A stretch of 64,000 bases of DNA from contig NZ_JAUSWW010000001.1 in NCBI RefSeq assembly GCF_030815415.1, positions 8,184,001 through 8,248,000 of the forward strand. Direction: 5' to 3'. The stretch comes from Streptomyces canus. GTDB lineage: Bacteria; Actinomycetota; Actinomycetes; Streptomycetales; Streptomycetaceae. Of this stretch, positions 1-7,307 are shown piece after piece. Positions within the stretch are counted from its first letter, which is position 1, and every line of letters starts with the position of its first letter. Under the pieces are notes generated by a model, which did not search any database, was not told the DNA's origin, and saw only the letters and a program-made list of their open reading frames with translations. Made by a program: the position numbers and the translations under genes.

Positions 1-656
1 TCCCCACCTTCGAAGAGGTCCTGAAGTGGCAGGACGAGCAGACCCGCAAGCGGGGCAAGCAGGTCTGGATCTACCCCGAGACCAAGCACCCCACGTACTT
101 CCGCAAGCTGGGCCTGGGCCTGGAGGAGCGGGTCGCGAAGCTGCTGCGCAAGTACGGCAAGGACGGCAAGAACGCGCCGGTCATCCTCCAGTCCTTCGAG
201 CCGACCAGCATCCAGCGGCTGAACAAGCTGGTCGGCAACCCGCTGGTCGTCCTGCTCTCCTCCGCGACCAGCCGCCCCTGGGACTTCGTCGAGACGGGTG
301 ATCCGCGCACGGTCGCCGACCTGATCACGCCCAAGGGACTCAAGGAGATCGCCGGCTACGCCCAGGGCATCGGCCCGACCCTCGACCTGGTCATCCCGAA
401 GGACGCGAACGGCAGCCTCACCACGCCGACCACCCTCGTCGCGGACGCGCACAAAGCGGGCCTGATCCTGCACCCGTACACCATGCGCAACGAGAACCCC
501 TTCCTGCCCGCCGAGTACCGCAAGGGCACCGACGCCGACGCGTACGGCGATGTCTTCGGGGCCTACCGGACGTACTTCGCCACGGGCATCGACGGTGTCT
601 TCACCGACAACCCGGACACCGGGCTGCTGGCCCGCCAGGATTTCGTCAACGGCTGA
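1..656 (+). CDS. Glycerophosphodiester phosphodiesterase, C-terminal part (5' end outside window)
   Basis: The gene enters from the left edge in frame (codons from base 3) and stops at TGA 654-656, leaving about 217 residues. The family hydrolyses glycerophosphodiesters to glycerol-3-phosphate and an alcohol. Visible family features are WIYPETKHP near the start (acidic and lysine residues of the barrel active site), VILQSFEP, a long central stretch, and the C-terminal LHPYTMRNENPF and GIDGVFTDNPD strands typical of the GlpQ-type TIM barrel. The N-terminal catalytic HRG strand and any signal peptide lie outside the window, so export cannot be judged. The family call is firm; the exact substrate is not known. 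Confidence 0.9.
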   Translation, partial: PTFEEVLKWQDEQTRKRGKQVWIYPETKHPTYFRKLGLGLEERVAKLLRKYGKDGKNAPVILQSFEPTSIQRLNKLVGNPLVVLLSSATSRPWDFVETGDPRTVADLITPKGLKEIAGYAQGIGPTLDLVIPKDANGSLTTPTTLVADAHKAGLILHPYTMRNENPFLPAEYRKGTDADAYGDVFGAYRTYFATGIDGVFTDNPDTGLLARQDFVNG

Positions 657-729
657 GCATGCGACCCCGGTTGGGGTGACAATCGGCCGTCCGGGCAACC
701 CGCCGCCCGGCGGCCGCGTCGTCAGGCAT

Positions 730-1236
730 ATGACGCACGACCTCGTGGCCACGCTGCGCCCCCTGCTCACCGCCGAGGCCTCCGCCGAGGCACATGCCAC
801 CGGTACGGAACCGGGCGACCTGGAACAGGCGGTCTGGCTCCGCCTTCTGGAGCGCCTCGACACCGACGGCCCGCCGACCGACCCACAGGGCTGGCTGCGC
901 AGAGCGGTCCGCTCGGAGTCCCGCCGTACCCGTCGTACGACCCGGCTCGAACGGCCGTATGAGACCGAGCCCGCGGACGACGTGGACCGCACCCCGGAAC
1001 ACCAGGCTCTCGCGGCGGCCCGCGGCCGGGCCCTGCGTGATGCCGTACGCCGTTTGCCGGGCCGCTGCCCGAGTCTGATGGAGGCGCTGCTCTCCCCGAT
1101 GGACCTCACCTATCGGGAAATCGCGGGGGAGTTGGGTATCTCACAGGGCAGTCTCGGTCCGGAACGTTCCAGATGCCTGGGTTGTCTTCGCCGATTGCTC
1201 ACACCGGAGGTTGCGGCCCGCGGAGCGCGGGGATAG
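730..1236 (+). CDS. Small ECF-type RNA polymerase sigma factor-like protein
   Basis: 168 residues from ATG 730. The reading frame stays open further upstream, but codons 550-729 run over the end of the preceding gene, so 730 is preferred. The N-terminal half (EQAVWLRLLERL, then PQGWLRRAVRSESRR) resembles a reduced sigma region 2. The C-terminal half (LPGRCPSLMEALL, LTYREIAGELGISQGSLG, then RSRCLGCLRRLL) is a good sigma region 4 helix-turn-helix. The linker is short and the -10 recognition part of region 2 looks degenerate. No adjacent anti-sigma gene is visible. It could be an active ECF factor or a DNA-binding relative that does not initiate transcription. Confidence 0.75.
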   Translation: MTHDLVATLRPLLTAEASAEAHATGTEPGDLEQAVWLRLLERLDTDGPPTDPQGWLRRAVRSESRRTRRTTRLERPYETEPADDVDRTPEHQALAAARGRALRDAVRRLPGRCPSLMEALLSPMDLTYREIAGELGISQGSLGPERSRCLGCLRRLLTPEVAARGARG

Positions 1237-1282
1237 GAGTGATGGACGAAACGGCGATCAGGTGAGCGGGAGGCGTGCGCAC

Positions 1283-1780
1283 ATGGGCATGAGCGTGACC
1301 ATCTCGGTGGCGACCGAACAGGACGCGGAGCAGATCTTCAGGCTTCAGTACCTGTGCTTCCAGAGCGAGGCGGCGCTGTACGGCAACTACCGCATCGATC
1401 CGCTTGTCCAGACCCTGGACTCGGTCCGGGAGGAGGTCGCCGCGGACTGCGTCTTCGTGGCCCGGCTCGGCGAGGAGGTGGTCGGCTCGGTGCGCGGCCG
1501 CATCACCGAGGACGGCTCGGCCGCCATCGGCAAGCTCTGCGTCCACCCCCGCCTCCAGGGCCACGGCATCGGCGCGCGACTTCTCCGCGCGGCGGAATCG
1601 GCTCTGGCCGAGGAGCGCGGCGCCACCCGGTTCCGCCTCTTCACGGGCCACCGCAGCGAGGGCAACCTCCGCCTCTACCGCAAGGTGGGCTATGAGGCGG
1701 TCGGCACGTCCAAGGGCGCGGACGGCGTACCGATGATCGTCCTGGAGAAGCCGGCCGGCGCCTACGTGGCGACGGCCTGA
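1283..1780 (+). CDS. GNAT family N-acetyltransferase
   Basis: About 165 residues. ATG 1283 follows a GGGAGG at about 1267-1273; ATG 1289 in the same frame is an alternative. The acetyl-CoA signature is seen as KLCVHPRLQGHGIGARLL (R-x-x-G-x-G/A pattern, about residues 90-105), followed by the usual helix and a closing RLYRKVGYEAVG strand-loop. Such enzymes move an acetyl group from acetyl-CoA to an amine on a small molecule or protein; the acceptor cannot be predicted. It sits on the same strand shortly after the sigma-like gene. Confidence 0.85.
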   Translation: MGMSVTISVATEQDAEQIFRLQYLCFQSEAALYGNYRIDPLVQTLDSVREEVAADCVFVARLGEEVVGSVRGRITEDGSAAIGKLCVHPRLQGHGIGARLLRAAESALAEERGATRFRLFTGHRSEGNLRLYRKVGYEAVGTSKGADGVPMIVLEKPAGAYVATA

Positions 1781-1787
1781 GGGCTTC

Positions 1788-2225
1788 TCAGACGGTCCGC
1801 GCCTTACGGAGCCAGTAGATGGCCGACAGCGGCAGCAGTACGGGGATGAAGACATACCCCATGCCGTAGTCCGACCAGACGGTCGCGTCGGGGAACGCCG
1901 ACGGGTCCAGCAGGGTCCAGGTGCCCACCGTCAGCACGCCCACCAGCTCGGCGGCGCAGCACACCAGCGCCGCCTTGCGGGCGGTCTCCCCGCCCCGCAC
2001 CAGCGTGTAGGTGATGAAGCCGTAGACCAGGCCCGCGAGGGCGGACAGGGAGTAGGCGAGCGGCGCCCGGTCGAACTCGGTCGCGATCTGGTAGATCGAA
2101 CGCGACACGGCGCCGACGACCATCACGCCGTACAGCCACACCAGCAGCGTGCCAGGACCGCTGACCAATCGGTTCTTCGCCGACTCGCCCTCCGTCACGG
2201 TCACCTCAGCCTCCCCAGATGTCAT
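1788..2225 (-). CDS. Small integral membrane protein (function unknown)
   Basis: 145 residues with about four hydrophobic segments (VWLYGVMVVGAVSRSIYQIA; LSALAGLVYGFITYTLV; AALVCCAAELVGVLTVGTWTLL; MGYVFIPVLLPLSAIYW) and a short charged N-terminus. Its ATG lies inside the last 20 bases of the upstream minus-strand gene, which implies translational coupling. The topology is that of small conserved actinobacterial membrane proteins. No catalytic motif is seen, so no role is proposed. Confidence 0.8.
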   Translation of the reverse strand: MTSGEAEVTVTEGESAKNRLVSGPGTLLVWLYGVMVVGAVSRSIYQIATEFDRAPLAYSLSALAGLVYGFITYTLVRGGETARKAALVCCAAELVGVLTVGTWTLLDPSAFPDATVWSDYGMGYVFIPVLLPLSAIYWLRKARTV

Positions 2226-2565
2226 AGAGCCGTACTTCGAGAACGGCCAGCACCACGGCGCCGGCGGCAGCCGTCACCGAGCCCCACTTCGACCGCTCCG
2301 ACAGCGACATGAGCCCCGCGGCCGGGACGCAGGCGAACGCGCCCAGCAGATACGCCACGAAGATCGTCGTCCCCTGCTCCGGCTTCTCGCCCCGCGCCAG
2401 CTGCACGATTCCGACCACCAGCTGCACAAGCGCCAGCAGCGACACCACACCCATCCCGATGAAGTGCCAGTCCTTGGTCGGCTCATCGCGATAGGCCGCC
2501 CAGCCGCACCACGCGGCGAGCAACAGCGCGGCGACGCCGGTCACAAGCGTCAGGGCATCAAGCAT
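2206..2565 (-). CDS. Small integral membrane protein, coupled to the next gene
   Basis: 119 residues with four predicted membrane helices (LTLVTGVAALLLAAWCGWAA; HFIGMGVVSLLALVQLVVGI; TTIFVAYLLGAFACVPAAGL; WGSVTAAAGAVVLAVLEVRL). It overlaps the following membrane gene by 20 bases, so the two probably form one translational unit, perhaps one complex. No family was recognised. The start is the first ATG, just before the divergent HAD gene. Confidence 0.8.
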   Translation of the reverse strand: MLDALTLVTGVAALLLAAWCGWAAYRDEPTKDWHFIGMGVVSLLALVQLVVGIVQLARGEKPEQGTTIFVAYLLGAFACVPAAGLMSLSERSKWGSVTAAAGAVVLAVLEVRLYDIWGG

Positions 2566-2674
2566 GCGCCGACCCTATTACGGCCCGAAAGCCCTGATGC
2601 GGCCGACCCCGGCCCTCGCTGTGCCGTCCCAGGCCCCGGCCGACGAGCTCCCGCGGCCCCGTAGGGTCTAGACC

Positions 2675-3325
2675 ATGACGATCCACGCTCAAGCCCTCCT
2701 CTTCGACGACGACGGCACCCTCGTCTCCTCCCTCGCCTCGGTGGACCGCTGCTGGCGGCAGTGGGCCGGGGAGTACGGGATCACGGCCGAGGAGTTCGGG
2801 CGGGTCGAGCTGCACGGTCGTACGGCTGCCGAGATAGCCGCTGACCTGCTGCCCGCCGAGGTCGTGCCGGAGGCGGTCGCGCGGATCGAGAAGCTGGAGG
2901 TGGAGGACGTGCCGAACGGCGGCGTGCGGTTGCTGCCCGGGACGAAGGCGTTCCTCGCCTCCTTGCCCGCCGACCGCTGGGCCGTCGTCACCTCCGCCAC
3001 CCGGCGTCTCGCCGAGGCCCGGCTGGACGCCGTCGGCATCCTGCCCAAGACCCTCGTCGCCGCCGAGGACGTCACCCGCGGCAAGCCCGACCCCGAGCCC
3101 TATCTCCTCGCCGCCCGCGCACTCGGCGTCGACCCGGCGCACTGCGTAGTCTTCGAGGACGCCCCCGCGGGCTTGAGGGCCGGTCGCGCCGCCGGGATGA
3201 TCACCGTGGCATTGGCCACAACCCACCGGGCCCACGAGCTCGACGCGGACCTCGTCGTCGACGACCTGTCGGCCCTGTCGGCCCTGGTCACCGACGGGGG
3301 CGTGGAGATCTCCGTCCGCCCCTGA
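2675..3325 (+). CDS. HAD-superfamily hydrolase (beta-phosphoglucomutase/phosphatase-like)
   Basis: 216 residues. HAD motif I is FDDDGTLV near residue 10 (nucleophilic Asp), motif II is the Ser/Thr in VVTSATRR, motif III the Lys in TRGKPDPEPYL, and motif IV is VFEDAPAGLRAGRAAGM. The alpha-helical cap between motifs I and II marks subclass I, the group of sugar phosphatases and phosphomutases. The normal cytosolic length is intact. A likely substrate is a small sugar phosphate. A rho-independent-looking hairpin with a T run follows directly. Confidence 0.9.
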   Translation: MTIHAQALLFDDDGTLVSSLASVDRCWRQWAGEYGITAEEFGRVELHGRTAAEIAADLLPAEVVPEAVARIEKLEVEDVPNGGVRLLPGTKAFLASLPADRWAVVTSATRRLAEARLDAVGILPKTLVAAEDVTRGKPDPEPYLLAARALGVDPAHCVVFEDAPAGLRAGRAAGMITVALATTHRAHELDADLVVDDLSALSALVTDGGVEISVRP

Positions 3326-3335
3326 CTCCCTGTCC

Positions 3336-3370
3336 GCCGCTGTCCGGCATGCGGACAGCGGCGTTTTGTC
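3336..3370 (+). terminator. Intrinsic terminator after the HAD gene
   Basis: A perfect 11-bp inverted repeat (3336-3346 with 3352-3362) around a five-base loop is followed by GTTTTGTC. It separates the HAD transcript from the metNIQ leader. Confidence 0.75.
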
Positions 3371-3398
3371 AGCACCGTAGATCTGCTTTACTCATTCC

Positions 3399-3485
3399 AT
3401 GACCACGACGAGCAGCCGCACCCTTGCGACCGAGGCGACCATGACGCCCGGTGCTCGCTGTATGTGTCGAATGTGCGCCTTCTAG
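3399..3485 (+). CDS. Putative Cys/Met-rich leader peptide of the metNIQ operon
   Basis: A 28-codon reading frame (ATG 3399, TAG 3483) lies in the 240-base space before metN. Its last residues read ARCMCRMCAF: three Cys and two Met codons within eight, using two TGT codons and CGA, which are rare in this GC-rich genome. A further ATG at 3441 could give a 14-residue form. Clustered codons for the amino acid handled by the downstream operon are the hallmark of attenuation leader peptides, and cysteine leader peptides are known in actinobacteria. The downstream operon imports methionine, so ribosome stalling at Cys or Met codons could sense sulfur amino-acid supply. Translation and regulation are inference. 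Confidence 0.5.
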   Translation: MTTTSSRTLATEATMTPGARCMCRMCAF

Positions 3486-3570
3486 AGGGCCCCCGCACCA
3501 CCCCGAGCTCGCGCCCCGAAGCGAGACGCCGTGGCATGTCCGTGCGCTGAATGCCGTACGTGACCGACGC

Positions 3571-3607
3571 CTCCCCCACTGCCTGAACGGCGTGGGGGGA
3601 CCCCCAC
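3571..3607 (+). promoter_or_regulatory. Competing hairpins in the metN leader
   Basis: CCCCCAC at 3573-3579 can pair with GTGGGGG at 3592-3598, with an inner GCC/GGC stem. The same GTGGGGG is also followed by a second CCCCCAC at 3601-3607. The segment therefore has two mutually exclusive pairings, the geometry of an attenuator. Similar G/C-rich palindromes occur as dispersed intergenic repeats in Streptomyces, so this may be coincidental. Confidence 0.4.
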
Positions 3608-3724
3608 CGCGCACATGTTCTCCCCGGCTCCTGTGCCACCGCATGAGAACCGTGCCGCGTTCCCGACCGAATGCACCCGCCAGGGCACACCCACGCCCTG
3701 CACCTGACAGTGACGGAAACCCAC

Positions 3725-4765
3725 GTGATCACCACCTCGGGCCTGACCAAGGTCTACCGCTCCCGCGGCCGTGAGGTCACCGCCCTAGACGGCGTCGATC
3801 TCCACGTCCGCGAAGGCGAGGTCTACGGCGTCATCGGCCAGTCCGGCGCCGGCAAGTCCTCGCTCATCCGCTGCGTCAACCTGCTGGAGAAGCCCACCGC
3901 CGGCACGGTCACCGTGGCCGGCCAGGACCTCACCGCCCTCGCGGGCCGCGGTCCGCGGGCCGGCCGCGAACTGCGCCGGGCCCGCAGCCGTATCGGCATG
4001 GTCTTCCAGCACTTCAACCTGCTGTCCACCCGGACCGTCCAGGACAACGTCGAGCTGCCGCTGGAGATCCTCGGCACGTCCGGCAAGGACCGCTCCCGCA
4101 AGGCGCTCGAACTCCTCGACCTCGTCGGACTCTCCGACAAGGCCAAGGCCTACCCCGCCCAGCTCTCCGGCGGCCAGAAGCAGCGCGTCGGCATCGCCCG
4201 CGCCCTGGCCGGCGACCCCAAGGTCCTCCTCTCCGACGAGGCCACCAGCGCCCTCGACCCGGAGACCACCCGTTCGATCCTCCAGCTGCTGCGCGACCTG
4301 AACCGGCAGCTGGGCCTGACCGTCCTGCTCATCACCCACGAGATGGACGTGGTCAAGAGCATCTGCGACTCGGCCGCCCTCATGGAGAACGGCCGCATCG
4401 TCGAGTCCGGCACCGTCAGTGAACTCCTCGCCACCCCCGGCTCCGAGCTCGCCGCCGCGCTCTTCCCGGTCGGCGGCGAGGCCACCGGCGACGACCGCAC
4501 CGTCATCGACGTCACCTTCCACGGCGAGGCCGCGACCCAGCCGGTCATCTCCCAGCTCTCGCGCACGTACAACATCGACATCTCGATCCTCGGCGCCGCC
4601 ATCGACACCGTCGGCGGCCTCCAGGTCGGCCGGATGCGCATCGAACTGCCCGGCCGCTACGAGGACAACGTCGTGCCGATCGGCTTCCTGCGCGAACAGG
4701 GCCTTCAGATCGACGTCGTGGGCCAGGAGCCGGTCTCCGTGCTGGTGAAGGAAGGTGCGAAGTGA
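3725..4765 (+). CDS. metN: Methionine ABC transporter, ATP-binding protein MetN
   Basis: 346 residues from GTG 3725, chosen because a GGA motif sits eight bases upstream and the protein then begins VITTSGLTKVY like other MetN proteins; the frame is open to 3671 but without a better ribosome site. It powers uptake of D/L-methionine at the membrane. Walker A is GQSGAGKSS (residues 38-46); signature LSGGQKQR, Walker B VLLSDEATSALD and the switch His in LLITHEMD follow in order. The last about 75 residues form the NIL/ACT-like regulatory domain (VISQLSRTYNIDISIL... to IDVVGQEPVSVLVK) that binds methionine and inhibits transport in E. coli MetN. Its stop overlaps the metI start by four bases. Confidence 0.95.
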   Translation: MITTSGLTKVYRSRGREVTALDGVDLHVREGEVYGVIGQSGAGKSSLIRCVNLLEKPTAGTVTVAGQDLTALAGRGPRAGRELRRARSRIGMVFQHFNLLSTRTVQDNVELPLEILGTSGKDRSRKALELLDLVGLSDKAKAYPAQLSGGQKQRVGIARALAGDPKVLLSDEATSALDPETTRSILQLLRDLNRQLGLTVLLITHEMDVVKSICDSAALMENGRIVESGTVSELLATPGSELAAALFPVGGEATGDDRTVIDVTFHGEAATQPVISQLSRTYNIDISILGAAIDTVGGLQVGRMRIELPGRYEDNVVPIGFLREQGLQIDVVGQEPVSVLVKEGAK

Positions 4766-5487
4766 CCTGGTCCGAGATGCAGCCCCTGCTGGAGCAGGCG
4801 TGTTGGGACACCCTCTACATGGTCGGCTGGTCCACCGTCATCGCCGTCGTCGGCGGCCTCCCGCTCGGCATCCTCCTCGTCCTCACCGACCGCGGCGGAC
4901 TGCTCCAGAACGTCGTCGCGCAGAAGGTCATCGGGCAGGTCGTGAATGTCGCCCGCTCGATGCCGTTCATCATCCTGATGGTCGCGCTGATGGGCTTCAC
5001 CCGCTCCATCACCGGCACGACCATCGGCCGTGAGGCCGCGATCGTCCCGCTCGCCATCGGCGCCATCCCGTTCTTCGCGCGCCTGGTCGAGACGGCGGTC
5101 CGCGAAGTGGACGGCGGACTCGTGGAGGCCGTGCAGTCGATGGGCGGCAGCACCTGGACGATCGTCCGCAAGGTTCTCGTACCGGAGTCGCTGCCCTCGC
5201 TGATCGCCAGCACCACCACCACGATCGTCGCCCTCATCGGCTACTCCGCGATGGCCGGCACCGTCGGCGCCGGCGGCCTCGGCGACATCGCCATCCGCTA
5301 CGGCTACCAGCGCTTCGAGACCGAACTCATGTGGATCACGGTCGCGATCCTCGCGGTCGTCATCTCGCTGATCCAGTTCGCCGGCGACTACGCCGCCCGC
5401 TCGCTGCACAGCCGCGGCGGACGTGGCGGTGCCGCGCCGAAGCTACGGCTACTGAAGGCCTCGACGGCCGAGACCAACACCGCCTGA
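4762..5487 (+). CDS. metI: Methionine ABC transporter, permease MetI
   Basis: 241 residues from GTG 4762 within a GTGA overlap with metN. It is the membrane channel of the methionine importer. Five hydrophobic segments are visible (for example MVGWSTVIAVVGGLPLGILLVL, MPFIILMVALMGF, AAIVPLAIGAIPFF, IASTTTTIVALIGYSAMAG, WITVAILAVVISLIQF). The cytoplasmic EAA-type coupling loop is VDGGLVEAVQSMGGS. The length is slightly above the 217 of E. coli MetI owing to a charged C-terminal tail. Confidence 0.95.
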   Translation: MTWSEMQPLLEQACWDTLYMVGWSTVIAVVGGLPLGILLVLTDRGGLLQNVVAQKVIGQVVNVARSMPFIILMVALMGFTRSITGTTIGREAAIVPLAIGAIPFFARLVETAVREVDGGLVEAVQSMGGSTWTIVRKVLVPESLPSLIASTTTTIVALIGYSAMAGTVGAGGLGDIAIRYGYQRFETELMWITVAILAVVISLIQFAGDYAARSLHSRGGRGGAAPKLRLLKASTAETNTA

Positions 5488-5565
5488 GCCTCCCGCAGAC
5501 CACCCTCCAGATCTCCCGTGCACCCCTTCACGGGACAGCTCCGCCCAAAAGGAAAGGCACTTTTC

Positions 5566-6396
5566 GTGCGTAACACCGTAAAGCTCACCACCGCCGTCCT
5601 CGCCGCCGGAGCCCTCACCTTCGGGCTCGCCGCCTGCGGCTCGGAGGACTCCTCCACATCCGCCTCCTCCAGCGGCCCGCTGGTCGTCGCCGCGAGCCCC
5701 GTCCCGCACGCCGAGATCCTGAACTACGTGAAGGACAACCTGGCGAAGAAGGCGGGCCTCGACCTGGAGGTCAAGGAGTTCACGGACTACGTCACGCCGA
5801 ACACGGCGACCGAAGACGGTTCGGTGGGCGCCAACTACTTCCAGAACCAGCCGTACCTCGACGACTTCAACAAGAAGAACGGCACCCACATCGTGCCCGT
5901 CGTGACGGTCCACCTGGAGCCGCTCGGCCTCTACTCGAACAAGGTGAAGAGCGCCGACGCCCTCAAGAGCGGTGCGACGATCGCCGTCCCGAACGACAGT
6001 GTCAACGAGGCCCGTGCCCTCAAGCTGCTCGACGCCAACGGGATCATCACCCTCAAGGACGGCGTGGGCAACGACGCGACCCCGGCCGACATCGCCAAGA
6101 ACCCCAAGAACCTCGAGTTCAAGGAGCTGGAGGCGGCCCAGACCCCGCGCTCCCTGGACGACGTCGACGCCGCGGTCGTCAACGGCAACTACGCCATCGA
6201 GGCCGACCTCTCGCCCGCGAAGGACGCCCTCGTCCTGGAGTCCGCCAAGGACAACCCGTACGGCAACTTCCTCGCGGTGAAGGAGGGCGACGAGGACGAC
6301 CCGCGGGTGAAGAAGCTCGCCGAGCTCCTCACCTCCGCCGAGGTCAAGAAGTTCATCGAGGACAAGTACGAGGGCTCCGTCATCGCCTCGTTCTGA
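5566..6396 (+). CDS. metQ: Methionine-binding lipoprotein MetQ
   Basis: 276 residues from GTG 5566, preceded by AAAGGAAAGG at 5548-5557; an in-frame ATG at 5518 has no such site. A lipoprotein signal peptide ends in LTFGLAACGS, so Cys about residue 24 is expected to be lipidated and the protein held on the outer face of the membrane. The mature part is an NlpA/MetQ fold: VVAASPVPHAEIL, VKEFTDYVTPN, YFQNQPYLDDFN, LGLYSNKVKSADALKSGATI, VPNDSVNEARAL. It hands methionine to MetNI and ends the operon before a strong hairpin. Confidence 0.95.
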   Translation: MRNTVKLTTAVLAAGALTFGLAACGSEDSSTSASSSGPLVVAASPVPHAEILNYVKDNLAKKAGLDLEVKEFTDYVTPNTATEDGSVGANYFQNQPYLDDFNKKNGTHIVPVVTVHLEPLGLYSNKVKSADALKSGATIAVPNDSVNEARALKLLDANGIITLKDGVGNDATPADIAKNPKNLEFKELEAAQTPRSLDDVDAAVVNGNYAIEADLSPAKDALVLESAKDNPYGNFLAVKEGDEDDPRVKKLAELLTSAEVKKFIEDKYEGSVIASF

Positions 6397-6441
6397 GCCC
6401 GCTGATCAACTGACCACGCGTATACCGCGTATCGCCACGCA

Positions 6442-6474
6442 CAGGGTCCACTCGCTCACCCCGAGTGGACCCTG
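6442..6474 (+). terminator. Terminator after metQ
   Basis: A perfect 13-bp inverted repeat (6442-6454 with 6462-6474) lies downstream of the metQ stop and before the next gene. There is no T run, as is common in Streptomyces. Confidence 0.7.
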
Positions 6475-6565
6475 CAGTGCGGTCCGGTGCTTCCATGCTG
6501 CATGCTGGGCAGTTCAGCAGGAGCTCAGCAGGACTTGCAGGTTTTCCGAAGGTTACGGAGCGGCG

Positions 6566-7204
6566 ATGACTAGCACCTTCCCCAACATCTCCATCAGCAC
6601 GGAGCGGTTGGTGCTGCGTCCCCTCGACGAGGACGATGTGTCGGCGCTGGCCGAGATGATGAACGACGAGCAGGTCGCCGCCTGGACCCACGTCCCCCAG
6701 CCCTTCACCGAGGACGGCGCCCGCACCTGGATCACCGATCACGCGCCTACCGAACGCGAGGCGGGCCGCGGACTCGACCTCGCCGTCACGGAGTTCCTCA
6801 CCCAGCGCCTGGTCGGCATCGTCCAACTCACCAAGACGAACTGGTACATCCGCGCCACCGAACTGTCGTACATCATCGCCCCCTGGGCCCGCGGCGAGGG
6901 CTACGCCTCCGAGGCGGCGCTCGCCACCGCCCAATGGCTGTTCACGGACCAGAAGTTCGAGCGCATAGAACTGCGCACGGCGGCCGACAACACCGCCTCC
7001 CAGCAGGTCGCCCAGAAGATCGGCTGCATCAGCGAGGGCGTCCTGCGCAACGCCTGCATCGCGCGAGTCCGTACCGAGGACGACACCTGGGCCGATGTCC
7101 GCACCGACTTCATCGTCTGGAGCCTGCTGCCGGAGGACATCGAGGGCTCGGGAGAGCAGCTGACCGATTCCGACGGTTTCACCTCGTACGGCGACTGGAA
7201 CTGA
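6566..7204 (+). CDS. GNAT acetyltransferase, RimJ/RimL type
   Basis: 212 residues with the classical RimL-like opening ISTERLVLRPLDEDDVSAL, a central substrate part (LSYIIAPWARGEGYASEAA contains the acetyl-CoA loop, here ARGEGYA) and FERIELRTAADNTASQQVAQKIGCISEGVLRN, the strand-helix that closes the family domain. The C-terminal tail is acidic. This family acetylates N-termini of ribosomal proteins or small amines; the target here is unknown. Monocistronic between the metQ terminator and the cobalamin genes. Confidence 0.85.
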   Translation: MTSTFPNISISTERLVLRPLDEDDVSALAEMMNDEQVAAWTHVPQPFTEDGARTWITDHAPTEREAGRGLDLAVTEFLTQRLVGIVQLTKTNWYIRATELSYIIAPWARGEGYASEAALATAQWLFTDQKFERIELRTAADNTASQQVAQKIGCISEGVLRNACIARVRTEDDTWADVRTDFIVWSLLPEDIEGSGEQLTDSDGFTSYGDWN

Positions 7205-7307
7205 ACCAGGGGGCAACGGGACCGCTGCCGCGTTCGCCGGGTCGACCAGGTACCCTCACGGTGCCCGCCCCTGACGACCTGCGCAAACCCTCTGGAGACT
7301 GACGACG

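Noticed and set aside
3371..3724. SAM riboswitch before metN
   Set aside because: I looked for the conserved cores of SAM riboswitch types expected in actinobacteria and found none; the leader-peptide reading fits better.
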